From Roseibium album (GTDB lineage: Bacteria > Pseudomonadota > Alphaproteobacteria > Rhizobiales > Stappiaceae), in assembly GCF_001404515.1 (NCBI RefSeq), contig NZ_CXWE01000007.1:310001-374000 (forward strand): DNA of 64,000 nucleotides, in the 5' to 3' direction. The position numbers and the translations under genes are program-made. Positions 16,618-26,189 of the stretch are shown here, in pieces. Below the pieces are notes generated by a model. The model worked only from the letters and a program-made list of their open reading frames with translations. It ran no database searches and was not told the DNA's origin. Position 1 is the stretch's first letter; each line of letters starts with the position of its first letter.

Positions 16618-17678
16618 ACCTCCTTAAGGCCGGAGGACCGGAAAAGCATCCAGTCAACGACGAAGTTAACCGAAACCGTCAGCAACGCGATAGCAGCTGC
16701 CGGAATGAGGGGTGTCAGTTCGCCAAACGAAATCAGCGTGGCGTTTTCGCGCACCATGGAGCCCCAGTCGGCGGTCGGCGGCTGGATACCGAGACCAAGG
16801 AACGAGAGACCCGCGATCAGAAGGAACACGAAACAGAATTCCAGGCCGAATTCAGCGACCAGTGGTGCGGTCGAATTCGGCAGGATTTCCCTTCGGATCA
16901 GGTACCAGTTGCCTTCCCCGCGCAGTTTTGCAGCCTCGATGTAATCCATCACGACGACATTGCCCGCAACGGCTCGCGTCAGACGGAAAACGCGCGGGGA
17001 ATAGATCAAGGCGACGATGATGACAATCACGAACAGGCTCGTGCCGAAGATACTCAGCATCAGCAGCGCGAAGATCAGCGAGGGAACCGACATGATCACG
17101 TCGGCGACCCGGCCCATCAACTGGTCGAACCAACCCCCCTTGGTTGCTGCCAGCAGACCTGTCAGCGCTCCGAGGATGAAGGCAAGACTGGTTGCCACCA
17201 GGGCAAGACCGACGGTGTTGCGCGCACCGTAGATCAACCGGCTGAACATGTCGCGCCCGAGCTGGTCTGCTCCGAGCAGCATGTTTTCATCCGCCGGCGC
17301 GAAGGCGGAGGAAATGACCTCTGCTTCGCCAAAAGGGGCAATGATAGGCGCGAAGATCCCTGCAATGGCGTAGGTGAAGATCACGAACATGCCGAACGCG
17401 GCGGTCAGGGGAGCCGTGCGAAGTTCCTTTGCAACACCGTCCGACGCGATGATGATCAGAAACTCACGGAAAGCGTAGGACACCCCGGCCGCCAGTGCCA
17501 GGAGACCGGCCGCGACTGTGATGAAACGCAAGGCACCGACACCACCAACGATCCCGGTGACGAAGGAAATGAGTGTGAGGGAAAAGATCAACAGGAACAG
17601 TTGTCTTTTCTTGAAATAGGCTGCGAGACAGGAGGCCCCAATCAGCAGCGCATAGTATCCGATGACGAATGTACTCAT
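16614..17678 (-). CDS. Dpp/Opp-type ABC transporter permease (DppC-like)
   Basis: This 354-residue permease has the binding-protein-dependent transport motif around YIEAAKLRGEGNWYLIRREILPNS (EAA loop) and the GADQLGRDMFSRLIYGARNTVGLAL segment typical of DppC/OppC. An extra pair or more of hydrophobic helices at the N terminus (about residues 1-85) precedes the usual six-helix core, longer than the common 280-300 residues. The gene lies 10 bases downstream of the DppB-like gene. It pairs with that permease to form the channel. Confidence 0.92.
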   Translation of the reverse strand: MSTFVIGYYALLIGASCLAAYFKKRQLFLLIFSLTLISFVTGIVGGVGALRFITVAAGLLALAAGVSYAFREFLIIIASDGVAKELRTAPLTAAFGMFVIFTYAIAGIFAPIIAPFGEAEVISSAFAPADENMLLGADQLGRDMFSRLIYGARNTVGLALVATSLAFILGALTGLLAATKGGWFDQLMGRVADVIMSVPSLIFALLMLSIFGTSLFVIVIIVALIYSPRVFRLTRAVAGNVVVMDYIEAAKLRGEGNWYLIRREILPNSTAPLVAEFGLEFCFVFLLIAGLSFLGLGIQPPTADWGSMVRENATLISFGELTPLIPAAAIALLTVSVNFVVDWMLFRSSGLKEV

Positions 17679-17688
17679 GTCGCTGCCC

Positions 17689-18645
17689 TCACTTCGGATG
17701 CCGCAAACGCGGATTGGTCAAGATTGATCCGACATCTGCTGCCAGGTTGAGCAGGATGAAGGTCGCAGCGAAGATGAGGCAACATGCCTGGACTATCGGG
17801 AAGTCGCGTTTGGAAACAGCGTCGACGAGGAGCTGGCCGACACCCGGATAGACGAAGACAACTTCCACCAGAACCACACCGGTAATCAGGTAGGCAAGGT
17901 TCAGCGCTACCACATTGATGATCGGTGCCCAGGCGTTGGGAAGCGCGTGTTTGACGATCACCTTCCAGGGCGGCACGCCTTTGAGCCGGGCCATTTCGAT
18001 ATATGGCGATGCAAGGAGGTTGATGATTGCGGCCCGGGTCATACGCATCATGTGCGCGGTTACGACCAGAACCAGCGTCAACGCCGGAAGGAATGTCCTG
18101 TGAAGCAATTCGCCGAAACTCATGTCTGTACTGAGACTGGCGATGGCAGGGAAATAGTTGGTCTTCACGGCCAGGTACAGGATCAGGATGTAGCCGAGGA
18201 AGAATTCCGGAGAGCTGATGGACGTGAGGGTCACGACATTGGCGACACGGTCGAACAGCGTGTTGCGCAGCAAAGCCACGATGACGCCCAGTATGATCGA
18301 GATCGGTACAGCTATGACTGCCGCATATGTCGCAAGGAAAAGCGTGTTGATAAAGCGGCCGCTGATCGCTTCACTGACGCGTTCGCCTGATATGAGCGAA
18401 ACACCGAAATCACCGGTGAGGGCACCTCCGAGCCATTGGAAATATCGCAAGATCGCGGGCTGATCGAGGCCCATCTTTTCGCGTAATGCAGCCACGGTTT
18501 CTGGTGTTGCTGCTTGGCCCAAAACGGCCTGGGCGATATCGCCCGGCAGCAGCTCAACCGCGAAAAAAATCAGGATTGAGATCACCAGAAGAGTGACCAC
18601 ACCTAAGCCAAGTCTCTTTAGGACCAGCTGTAGGATGTCCCCCAT
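17689..18645 (-). CDS. Dpp/Opp-type ABC transporter permease (DppB-like)
   Basis: This 318-residue protein has the DppB/OppB N-terminal helix (VTLLVISILIFFAVELLPGD), the LREKMGLDQPAILRYFQWL loop and the EAA-loop region YIEMARLKGVPPWKVIVKHALPN. Six membrane segments are expected. It lies 179 bases downstream of the binding-protein gene, with a stable hairpin between them. That arrangement is typical where the binding protein is made in excess over the membrane subunits. Confidence 0.93.
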   Translation of the reverse strand: MGDILQLVLKRLGLGVVTLLVISILIFFAVELLPGDIAQAVLGQAATPETVAALREKMGLDQPAILRYFQWLGGALTGDFGVSLISGERVSEAISGRFINTLFLATYAAVIAVPISIILGVIVALLRNTLFDRVANVVTLTSISSPEFFLGYILILYLAVKTNYFPAIASLSTDMSFGELLHRTFLPALTLVLVVTAHMMRMTRAAIINLLASPYIEMARLKGVPPWKVIVKHALPNAWAPIINVVALNLAYLITGVVLVEVVFVYPGVGQLLVDAVSKRDFPIVQACCLIFAATFILLNLAADVGSILTNPRLRHPK

Positions 18646-18761
18646 TTGTCCCTCCAGAATAAAGACGTCCGGTACCCCAATTGACCGGATTCGTGTCGGG
18701 TGCGGATCTCGAACAGATCCTGAATTTGTCTTTTTGAAATACCCGACAGTCTAGTGCGGAA

Positions 18762-18779
18762 CCGCCCTCAAAAGGGCGG
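18762..18779 (-). promoter_or_regulatory. Intercistronic hairpin between binding-protein and permease genes
   Basis: CCGCCCT (18762-18768) and AGGGCGG (18773-18779) form a perfect 7-bp GC-rich stem with a CAAA loop. It lies in the 179-base gap downstream of the solute-binding protein gene, with no strong T-run. Such hairpins commonly stabilise the upstream transcript or partly attenuate read-through, which would raise binding protein over permease (inference). Confidence 0.6.
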
Positions 18780-18824
18780 CCCCATGTTGAAAGCGGCGAG
18801 CCAGGCCCGCCGCGATCTCAGATA

Positions 18825-20435
18825 TCAGCCTTCGAACCACCAGCGGTGTGTTCCCCGTGCGCCGTCCGTCTCCCAGGACGAGGCAACACTCGGGCCGTGC
18901 TTGACGTTCTTGCGGCGAGCGTAGACGAAGTTGACGAACATCGGGATGATTGTGCCGCCGTCGTCACGCGCGAGCGTGCACATTTCGTGATACATCTCGC
19001 CCCGCCTTGTTTCGTCGAGCTCCGCCTTGGCCTGAAGCAGCAGTTCGTTGAAGCGCGCATTCTTCCAGTGCGCTTCGTTCCAGGCAGCGTCGTCCTTGTA
19101 GGCGAGCGTGAACATGTTGTCCGGTGTCGGGCGCGCACCCCACTTGACGAACACCCAGGGCTTCTTGAGCCAGACATCCGACCAGTAGCCGTCGTTTGCC
19201 TCACGAACCGGCTTGATGTCGATGCCGGCCTTTTTCGCCTGCTCGGAGTAGAGCACGATCATGTCCACTGCGCCCGGCAGCACGCTGTCCGCAGCGGACA
19301 GGCTGACCGAAAGATTGTCCACACCAGCCTGCTTCAGGTGCCATTTGGCTTTTTCAGGATCGTATGTGCGCTGTGGAATATCTGCCGGGAAGTAAGGCAT
19401 GTTCGGCGAGACGTGGAAATCGTTGCCCGGGGTGCCGGTGCCGAAAACGATCTTCTCGACGATTTCCTCGCGGTCGATCGCCAGCTTCAGCGCCATGCGT
19501 ACGTCGACATTGTCGAACGGTGCAACATCGCAGAACATTGGCAGTGTGATTGCCGATCCCGAAGGAATGTTGTCGAGTTCAACATCCGGATGACGCTGCA
19601 GCAGCGCCATGGTCTTCAGGTCCACGGATGAAATCGCATCCACATCACCGGTTACAAGTGCGGTCTGGCGGGCGTTCGGATCGTTCAGGACCGTCATGTC
19701 AATCCGGTCGAACCACGCTCCCTCGCGGTGCCAGCCGTCGTGACGGACAAGGGTTGTGCCAATGCCGAATTCGTTCTGCTCGATCTGGTAGGGGCCGGCG
19801 CCGACACCGCTTTCCCAGTCCACCGAACCATCATCCTTTGCCGGCAGCATGACGAGATGGTAGTCGGTCATGATCCACGGCAGATCGGCAAAGCCCTGGT
19901 CGAGCTCGATCACGATGTGCTTGTCACCATCTACCTTGATGTCGACGACACTATCGAGGAGAGCCTTGGCGGCCGATGTCGATTTCTCGCCGCGGTGGTG
20001 ATTCAACGAAGCAACGGCGTCATTCGCGGTAAACTTACGCCCATCGTGGAATACGGCATCGGTATTGAGCTCGAACGTCCAGACTTTGGCATCCGGGCTT
20101 GCTTCCCAACCGGTCGCCATATCGGGACCAAGGCCGTTTTCTTCCGTAATTTCGGTTAGATAGCTGCGGTGCGTGTGCGCCAGCTGAATGGAATAGACAC
20201 TCTGATAGGTGCCTGGATCGTGGTTATCGCTCGTGTTGCCGTCGTGTACGCCGTAGCGGAACGTTCCACCACGCTTGGGTTGTGCCTTGGCTTGCGAAGT
20301 CCAAAGTCCGGTTGCCGTGGAGGCCGTCACGCCCGCGAGCATGGAGTATTGCAGGAACTCACGTTTTGAGATGCCGCCGGTACGGGCCGCTTTCTCAAGA
20401 TTGTTCAGTAACTCCGGGTTTTTGGATTTTGTCAT
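18825..20435 (-). CDS. Dpp/Opp-type extracellular solute-binding protein (SBP family 5)
   Basis: This 536-residue binding protein of the DppA/OppA/NikA family has a Tat-like export signal: SKREFLQYSMLAG resembles S-R-R-x-F-L with Lys in place of the first Arg, then a hydrophobic stretch ending in QAKAQ. The mature start KRGGTFRYGV and the VWTFELNTDAVFHDG-K-FTANDAV segment are family landmarks. ATG 20435 is preceded by AAGGGGAG. It is the first gene of the operon, transcribed from the AT-rich region upstream. Neighbouring betaine genes make an amine or peptide-like ligand possible, but the ligand cannot be inferred. Confidence 0.92.
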   Translation of the reverse strand: MTKSKNPELLNNLEKAARTGGISKREFLQYSMLAGVTASTATGLWTSQAKAQPKRGGTFRYGVHDGNTSDNHDPGTYQSVYSIQLAHTHRSYLTEITEENGLGPDMATGWEASPDAKVWTFELNTDAVFHDGRKFTANDAVASLNHHRGEKSTSAAKALLDSVVDIKVDGDKHIVIELDQGFADLPWIMTDYHLVMLPAKDDGSVDWESGVGAGPYQIEQNEFGIGTTLVRHDGWHREGAWFDRIDMTVLNDPNARQTALVTGDVDAISSVDLKTMALLQRHPDVELDNIPSGSAITLPMFCDVAPFDNVDVRMALKLAIDREEIVEKIVFGTGTPGNDFHVSPNMPYFPADIPQRTYDPEKAKWHLKQAGVDNLSVSLSAADSVLPGAVDMIVLYSEQAKKAGIDIKPVREANDGYWSDVWLKKPWVFVKWGARPTPDNMFTLAYKDDAAWNEAHWKNARFNELLLQAKAELDETRRGEMYHEMCTLARDDGGTIIPMFVNFVYARRKNVKHGPSVASSWETDGARGTHRWWFEG

Positions 20436-20926
20436 ACTTACTCCCCTTATGGATTTTTTTCAGGCACAAGGCCTGCGAGTTTCCCAAATGTAGCTTCAGC
20501 ATTTTTCCGGTATTTGCAAAGCTCATATGCGACATATAATCAGCAAAACACGAACACTGCCGATTCCGCTACCCTTTGGATGAAATTATTCCTTTCATTT
20601 TTTCGATCTTGATTAAATCCAATTTTTCCGCATTGCGGCACAGGATTTGACCAGTTGCTTCAATTTTGGGCAGCGGCGCACATTCTGGGTGCATGTTGAG
20701 CTGCTAATATTATTGAATACTTTAGTATCATCTTGCAACGACCCTGAAATTAACATTATTTAACTTTTAGCATCATTATCTTCCAAGTTTTCAGCCGCTT
20801 CCCGTCAATTGTGGCAAGAAAATTGTTGCGATTCACACGGGAGTGTTGTGAGCGTTGAATCAGAAACGGCACCGTTCGCAAGGGGACTTTGAGCATGTCG
20901 ACAGGCATTTCTCATCCTTCATGAAA
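20436..20926. other. Intergenic region, 491 bases, AT-rich
   Basis: This lies between the upstream end of the Dpp-like operon and the 3' end of the CoA-transferase gene, both on the minus strand. It is clearly AT-richer than its surroundings (20560-20800), consistent with a promoter region for the binding-protein gene. No ORF, hairpin terminator or RNA gene could be supported. Confidence 0.5.
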
Positions 20927-23404
20927 CTATTCCGGAAGATATTTCTCCGACCATTGTTCTGCGGCGGAGCCTTTGGCGATCATCGCGTCGATTTCCCGTG
21001 CCTCATAACCCAGTTCTGAGAGGATATCCCTGGTATGAGCCCCGTATTTGGGAGCCGGGCCGGGAACAACAACCTGTGCCTGTTCAGGGCGGACGGCATT
21101 GGGAGCAACAAGGTCAACCCATCGCCCCATCGGGTGCGCGTCATGACGGATCGCGCTGAAGGTACCGGAACGAATGTCGGCCTCACCCTCACTCTCCTTC
21201 TTGAGCGCTGCCTTTCGCGTTGCATGAAGAGAGCTTAGGGGCACAACGGCCGCCGCCGTTCCTGAAAAACGTTCAGCCCAGTACCTTATCGGTTGCTGCA
21301 GAAAGCGAGTAGTCAGTGTCTCCTCAAGGTCGGTTTCTTGAGCATTGAACAGGTCATGAAATTCAGGAACGTGGTTCAAACTGCTCTGCTGTAACGTAGG
21401 GGCCGCAAAGAACATCCAGCCGTCTGCTGCCTGATAGCACCTGTAGAACGTTCCCCATCCGCGCACATGACGACCCGAAGGTTCGTCAAAGGGCGCCCGG
21501 CCGTTGAAATCGTACATGAATTGGGCCTGGATCAATTCGCCGGCAGAAGCGAGCGACGCCCTGGCAATGCCGCCACAGCCGGTTACGCGCAACCGTTCCA
21601 AGGCGGCTCCGAGCGCCGCACAACCGCAAAAACCGGCAAGGACGTCAATCGTGCCGAAATGTGCGTGTTCTTCCGGCGTATCCGGACCGCCGCCAAATCG
21701 GGTCATGACGCCTGTAGCCGCCTGGGCCAGATCATCATAACCGAGATGGTCCGATTTCGGACCGCGGAGTGGTGCGCCAAAGGCGTCCAGTTGAACGAGT
21801 ATCAGCTTTGGATTGATCTCGGCCAACCGCTCTTCGCTCAAACCAAGAGACAGACGCTGCTCGTCCGTTCCGTTCATTGTCACGACATCTGCCTCCGACA
21901 ACAGTTTCCAAAGCGCGCTTTGGCCTTCGGCCGTGCGCAGGTTCAACAGGATGCTTCGTTTGCCACGTTGCGCCTGAAGCCCGAACACGACTGCATTCCA
22001 CGGATCAACGGATGGCGAGACCGGTTGAACAAGGGTGACCTCCGCTCCAAAGCGCGCGACCGTCGAGCCGATGGTCGGCCCTGCAATCACGTTTGTCAGA
22101 TCAAGAACCCTGAGCCCGTCCAGCCAGCCGCCAACTTTCGATACCTGCTGCGTTCTTGGAGGTTCCAACAGAAGTTCAGGCAGGGCGGGGCGCATGTCGT
22201 CTGGCAATGGACCAGGCCGCTTGTTGACCGCGTCGCCATCACAAGATAGCCAGCAGATGTTTCCCATCTGACGCATTTTGCCATGGCGTGGGTCGTCGAC
22301 TTCCAGGACCAGACCGGACTGAAGCGCGTGTGGGTCCTTCAGCCATTCCCGGGTGCTGCGCTGTGTGGTTGCAGGCGCTTTCGCGGCACCAAACAGCGTT
22401 TCCCATTCATGTGAGGGCCGGGTTAGGAACGCTGCCTTCATGGCATCCGAGATCCTGCCGCGATCTTGCGTCCCGACGGGATAATTTCGAAGGGCCCAGT
22501 CCGATGGCCAGTCGCCTCTATCGAGGTATACGTCGAAATCCGGCAGATCCTTCAACAGCTCCTGCAGACCCAGGAGTTCCAGGACCCGGCGCGGATGCGT
22601 CACGATCGAGCAGGCAACCACATAAAAGCCGCGCCCGTCCGCGCACATGTAAGTGCGATAAAAGGGGTCGAGAAACTCCGAGAGTTCCGGATAACTCAGA
22701 TTGTTGGGCAGTCCAAGCCGCTCGCGGCGTTCCAATTCCAGTTCGCGTGGCGACTTGTAGCGATCCGGATAGTCCTCGATCTGCTCGCTGTTGTAGACCA
22801 GCCCTTCGAACAGCGCCGATGCGAGTGGCACTTCGATATGGTCACCGCCCAGTTGCTCCCGCGCGCGAAGCGCGAACAGGACCGACATTGCTCCGAATGC
22901 TGCGCCGTAGGCGGACGCCAGTCCGAGTGGTGTAAAGGACGGGTTGATGCCCATCAGACGGCGGTTAAGTCCCATATCCGTAAACTGACCGGTTCTTGCC
23001 GCGATCACGGCTTCCCAGGCTGCAATCTCCCGCAATTCCGGATCTGTGGATGCAAATCCTGGCAGCGACAGGGAGATGATCGCCGGATTGGCGCGGCGCA
23101 AAGATGAGGGGCCAACGCCAAGCCTTGCCATCACGCCGGGGCGAAAATTGTCGATGACAACATCTGATCTCGCGGTCAACTTCAGAGCCGTTAGACGGCC
23201 TTCTTCCGATTTGAGATCGAGCGTCAGCGCCCGCTTACCCCTGGAAATCATGTCGAAGACCGGGGCCTTCCATCGCGGGCCTCCGGGTGGATCGATCCGG
23301 ATCACTTCGGCGCCAAGATCGGAAAGCATCATTCCGACCAGTGGCCCAGCCAGGTAGTGCCCGAAATCAAGCACCCTGATGTGCGAAAGCGGCCTTTCCT
23401 GCAC
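20927..23404 (-). CDS. Tandem-domain class III CoA-transferase (CaiB/BaiF family)
   Basis: This 825-residue protein is built of two full CaiB-like domains, about 1-400 and 425-825. Each has the N-terminal RVLDFGHYLAGP / RVLDLTNVIAGP and GAEVIRIDPP / GAEVTLVQP motifs. Class III enzymes shuttle CoA between carboxylates through a catalytic Asp in a V-D-V-S-L context. Here the matching positions are E191 in HIEVPL and R615 in IARASL, so neither half keeps Asp by my alignment. GTG start 23404 has GGAGGG 7 bases upstream. It diverges from a GbdR-like regulator gene. A role with carnitine-like or betaine acids would fit the context; the reaction is unproven. Confidence 0.85.
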   Translation of the reverse strand: MQERPLSHIRVLDFGHYLAGPLVGMMLSDLGAEVIRIDPPGGPRWKAPVFDMISRGKRALTLDLKSEEGRLTALKLTARSDVVIDNFRPGVMARLGVGPSSLRRANPAIISLSLPGFASTDPELREIAAWEAVIAARTGQFTDMGLNRRLMGINPSFTPLGLASAYGAAFGAMSVLFALRAREQLGGDHIEVPLASALFEGLVYNSEQIEDYPDRYKSPRELELERRERLGLPNNLSYPELSEFLDPFYRTYMCADGRGFYVVACSIVTHPRRVLELLGLQELLKDLPDFDVYLDRGDWPSDWALRNYPVGTQDRGRISDAMKAAFLTRPSHEWETLFGAAKAPATTQRSTREWLKDPHALQSGLVLEVDDPRHGKMRQMGNICWLSCDGDAVNKRPGPLPDDMRPALPELLLEPPRTQQVSKVGGWLDGLRVLDLTNVIAGPTIGSTVARFGAEVTLVQPVSPSVDPWNAVVFGLQAQRGKRSILLNLRTAEGQSALWKLLSEADVVTMNGTDEQRLSLGLSEERLAEINPKLILVQLDAFGAPLRGPKSDHLGYDDLAQAATGVMTRFGGGPDTPEEHAHFGTIDVLAGFCGCAALGAALERLRVTGCGGIARASLASAGELIQAQFMYDFNGRAPFDEPSGRHVRGWGTFYRCYQAADGWMFFAAPTLQQSSLNHVPEFHDLFNAQETDLEETLTTRFLQQPIRYWAERFSGTAAAVVPLSSLHATRKAALKKESEGEADIRSGTFSAIRHDAHPMGRWVDLVAPNAVRPEQAQVVVPGPAPKYGAHTRDILSELGYEAREIDAMIAKGSAAEQWSEKYLPE

Positions 23405-23500
23405 GATAAGCCCTCCGACTTGTTCTCCTCGGGAAACAGATTATTTAAGCGGGGGAACAAAGCTGTGCCGATTCTGCCAAAAAGCTGTCCCTATCTGCCA

Positions 23501-24436
23501 ATGCCTGACTTCAATGTGACAATTCTGCTCTCCGGGTCCTTCTCGAACATGGTATTGGCCTGTCTGCTGGAGCCTCTGCGGGTCGTGCGGGACCGCGCCG
23601 GAGCAGGGATCTGCTGGAAGATCGCGACAGAGGCAGACACCGAAGTCAGCAGTTCGAGTGGGATCAAGGTCTCTCCGGACACTCGCCTCGCAGATGCCGG
23701 GCCCGCGGATCTCGTGTTTCTGATCTCGGGAGACAAGTTTCGTGAGGGCAATGCGCTGATAGCGCTTCGCCGTTACCTTTCCTCACTCACTCAGGACTGC
23801 ACGATCATCGCCGCGGACACAGGCGCCTGGAAACTTGCAATGTTGGGCTGTCTCGACGGACGTTCGGCAACCCTTCACTGGCAGTTGCTCGACGAGTTCG
23901 CCGAGACTTTTCCCAAGGTGCGTGTCCTGTCTGACCGTTTCGTCAAGGATGGCCGCTTCTGGACATGTGGCAGCGCGTCTGCCGCACTCGACCTGATCCT
24001 CAACTATATCGGTGACCGGTTTGGTCAGGCTGCTGCCTTCGATGCAGGGGCGATGTTCCTTCACGACAACGCACGCCGGTCAGGCGCTTCCGGTTTCGAT
24101 CTGACGCTGGCATCGAGCGCACCGCACCAGCTGAAGCGGATAATCCGGGTGATGTCCGAAGCGTTGGAGCAGACGATGACGATCGCCGACATTGCCCGTG
24201 CCGTGAACATGTCCGAGCGATCGCTTCATCGCCTCGTTGTCGAGAAACTGCAGATGCCTCCCGGGAAATACTACCTTCTCATGCGCCTTGACCGGGCAAG
24301 GCAGCTTGTCCTCTTTAGCGATCTGTCCCTGAACGATATTGCACTGCGCTGCGGTTTTGCCGGTGCCTCGACCCTGATCCGAAGCTTCAAGGCACATCGC
24401 GGGGTGGATCTGAGGAGCTTGCGCAATCGAGGATGA
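23501..24436 (+). CDS. AraC-family regulator with GATase1-like sensor (GlxA/GbdR-like)
   Basis: This regulator of about 311 residues has an N-terminal DJ-1/PfpI-like domain (FNVTILLSGSFSNMVLAC, LACLLEPLRVV, LISGD, CLDGRSATLHW) and a C-terminal double AraC HTH (MTIADIARAVNMSERSLHRL and LNDIALRCGFAGASTLIRSFK). GbdR, SouR and CdhR of pseudomonads, which sense glycine betaine, sarcosine and carnitine, have this architecture. The true start is uncertain; ATG 23501 gives the normal length, and upstream codons would run into the divergent CoA-transferase start. It is followed after 146 bases by the mttB-hpbD-SDR-SDR genes, its likely targets. Confidence 0.87.
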   Translation: MPDFNVTILLSGSFSNMVLACLLEPLRVVRDRAGAGICWKIATEADTEVSSSSGIKVSPDTRLADAGPADLVFLISGDKFREGNALIALRRYLSSLTQDCTIIAADTGAWKLAMLGCLDGRSATLHWQLLDEFAETFPKVRVLSDRFVKDGRFWTCGSASAALDLILNYIGDRFGQAAAFDAGAMFLHDNARRSGASGFDLTLASSAPHQLKRIIRVMSEALEQTMTIADIARAVNMSERSLHRLVVEKLQMPPGKYYLLMRLDRARQLVLFSDLSLNDIALRCGFAGASTLIRSFKAHRGVDLRSLRNRG

Positions 24437-24582
24437 TGCGTTTTCGGCCCGGAGGAGTTCCTGTAGATCGCCGAATAATGCGGCAATGTCGGAAAATGCG
24501 CCCCGTGTTCGGTTTCGGACAGGAAAATGCGGCTCCGAACGAGCAGGCTGAAGTTAAAGCAGACCAGAATTCGGAGACATTC

Positions 24583-26130
24583 ATGAATGTTGCAGCTCGC
24601 AGCCGTAGCGGTGGCCGGGCAGGCCGCAGGGCCCTTCGGACCGCTCCCGACCACGACATGCTACCCGGACTTGCCCGGAACCTGCCGCTGTGCGAACCAC
24701 TCGATGAAGATCAGATCCGGAAACTCGACGACGCGTCGATGTCGATCTTGGAGGATGTCGGCATCATCTTTCGTGATCCGATCGCTCTGGACGATTGGAA
24801 GAAGGCCGGCGCCAGGGTCGATGGAGAGAGGGTTTATCTTGACCGCGAGCATGTACGCGAACTGATCAGGACCATTCCCTCCAGTTTCACCTATCACGCC
24901 CGCAACCCGAAGAAGAACGTTCCCGTAGGTGGCAATCGAACGATCTTCGTTCCGATGACCGGTGCACCCTTCCTGCGTGACCTGGACGGCGTCCGGCGCA
25001 ATCCGATGCTGGATGACCTGGCCATGTTTCACAAGCTGAGTCACATGCTTCCGGCGATCCACTCCAGTGCACACCACATCGTGGAACCTTACGACCACCC
25101 TATCAGCCACCGCCACCTCCGTATCACCTATTCCTCGATGAAACATTCCGACAAGACATTCATGGGCATGACGACAAGTCCGAAGAATGCGGAAGACGTC
25201 ATGGACATGTGCGCGATCCTGTTCGGCGAGGAATATCTGGAAAATCATCCGGTCACGACCGGAAACTGTAACGGCAACTCACCGCTTGTCTGGGACGAGA
25301 CCATGCTCGGCGCCATGCGGGCCTTCAGCAAGCGGAACCAGCCCGTTCTTTGCTCACCCTTTGTGCTTGGTGGCGCCAATACACCGGCATCTGTCGTTCC
25401 GGCGGTGGCGCAGCTCAACGCGGAGGCTCTCAGCGCACTCGCCTATACCCAGGTGATCCGCAAAGGTGCGCCTGCAATATACGGGCACTACCTGTCGACG
25501 GTGTCGATGAGATCCGGCGCTCCGATGGCCGGTACGCCTGAAATCAGCCTGATGAATTTTCTCATCGGGCAACTGGCCCGGTACTATGACGTCCCGTGGC
25601 GCAGCTCGGGATCACTCGGCGGAGCGAAAACCTTCGACGCGCAGGCCGGATACGAAAGCGCCACAACCCTGAACGCGGTCATCCATGCAGGTGCCAACTA
25701 CATCTGGCATGCGGCGGGCTGGAACGAGGCCGGCATGCATTGCTGCGTTGCCAAGTTCATCGTTGATGCCGAACAGTGCGCGATGGTCTATCGCATGGCG
25801 GAGGGGCCTCGCTGGGACGATTTCGACGAGGCACTCGCCGCGGTGCGTGATGTCGGCCCGGGCGGTCATTACCTCGGCCATCCCCACACCCAGGAGAACT
25901 TCCAGCGGGCTTTCTTCATGCCGGACATGTTCGACAACAATTCGATCGAACAATGGAAGGCGGAAGGGGAAGTCGAGATTACCGAGCGGGCCCTGAAACA
26001 GGCCAGAAAGCTTTTGTCCGAATATCAGGAGCCGAAACTCGATGAAGCCAGAAACGAGGCGTTGCTCGATTATATTGCCCGCCGCGAGCGTGAAATTCCA
26101 GCGGAAGACGCCCTGAACCAGGACTACTGA
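24583..26130 (+). CDS. MttB-superfamily methyltransferase, non-pyrrolysine (first copy)
   Basis: The 515-residue protein belongs to the trimethylamine:corrinoid methyltransferase superfamily (COG5598). It reads through with no in-frame TAG, so it is of the non-pyrrolysine class that includes glycine betaine (MtgB), proline betaine (MtpB) and carnitine (MtcB) methyltransferases. Landmarks shared with the second copy at 41546 are GNCNGNSPL, the [18 protein letters not shown] segment, and the C-terminal [13 protein letters not shown] 24583 follows CGGAGA. It precedes an HpbD-like epimerase by 59 bases. No corrinoid-protein or RamA-like gene lies in the window, so its methyl acceptor is unknown. 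Substrate most likely a quaternary amine. Confidence 0.88.
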   Translation: MNVAARSRSGGRAGRRALRTAPDHDMLPGLARNLPLCEPLDEDQIRKLDDASMSILEDVGIIFRDPIALDDWKKAGARVDGERVYLDREHVRELIRTIPSSFTYHARNPKKNVPVGGNRTIFVPMTGAPFLRDLDGVRRNPMLDDLAMFHKLSHMLPAIHSSAHHIVEPYDHPISHRHLRITYSSMKHSDKTFMGMTTSPKNAEDVMDMCAILFGEEYLENHPVTTGNCNGNSPLVWDETMLGAMRAFSKRNQPVLCSPFVLGGANTPASVVPAVAQLNAEALSALAYTQVIRKGAPAIYGHYLSTVSMRSGAPMAGTPEISLMNFLIGQLARYYDVPWRSSGSLGGAKTFDAQAGYESATTLNAVIHAGANYIWHAAGWNEAGMHCCVAKFIVDAEQCAMVYRMAEGPRWDDFDEALAAVRDVGPGGHYLGHPHTQENFQRAFFMPDMFDNNSIEQWKAEGEVEITERALKQARKLLSEYQEPKLDEARNEALLDYIARREREIPAEDALNQDY

Positions 26131-26189
26131 CGATCGCCGGGAGAGGCGTCCTGTCCTTCCCGTTGTCTCCCAGCATTTCGGAATGCCAG

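Noticed and set aside
24437-24582. Possible riboswitch before the first mttB gene
   Set aside because: I looked for cobalamin- or glycine-type leader features and saw no conserved box or stable stem; the gap is only 146 bases.
24583-26130. Pyrrolysine-type MttB
   Set aside because: The frame has no internal TAG and neither does the second copy; no pyl genes are present.
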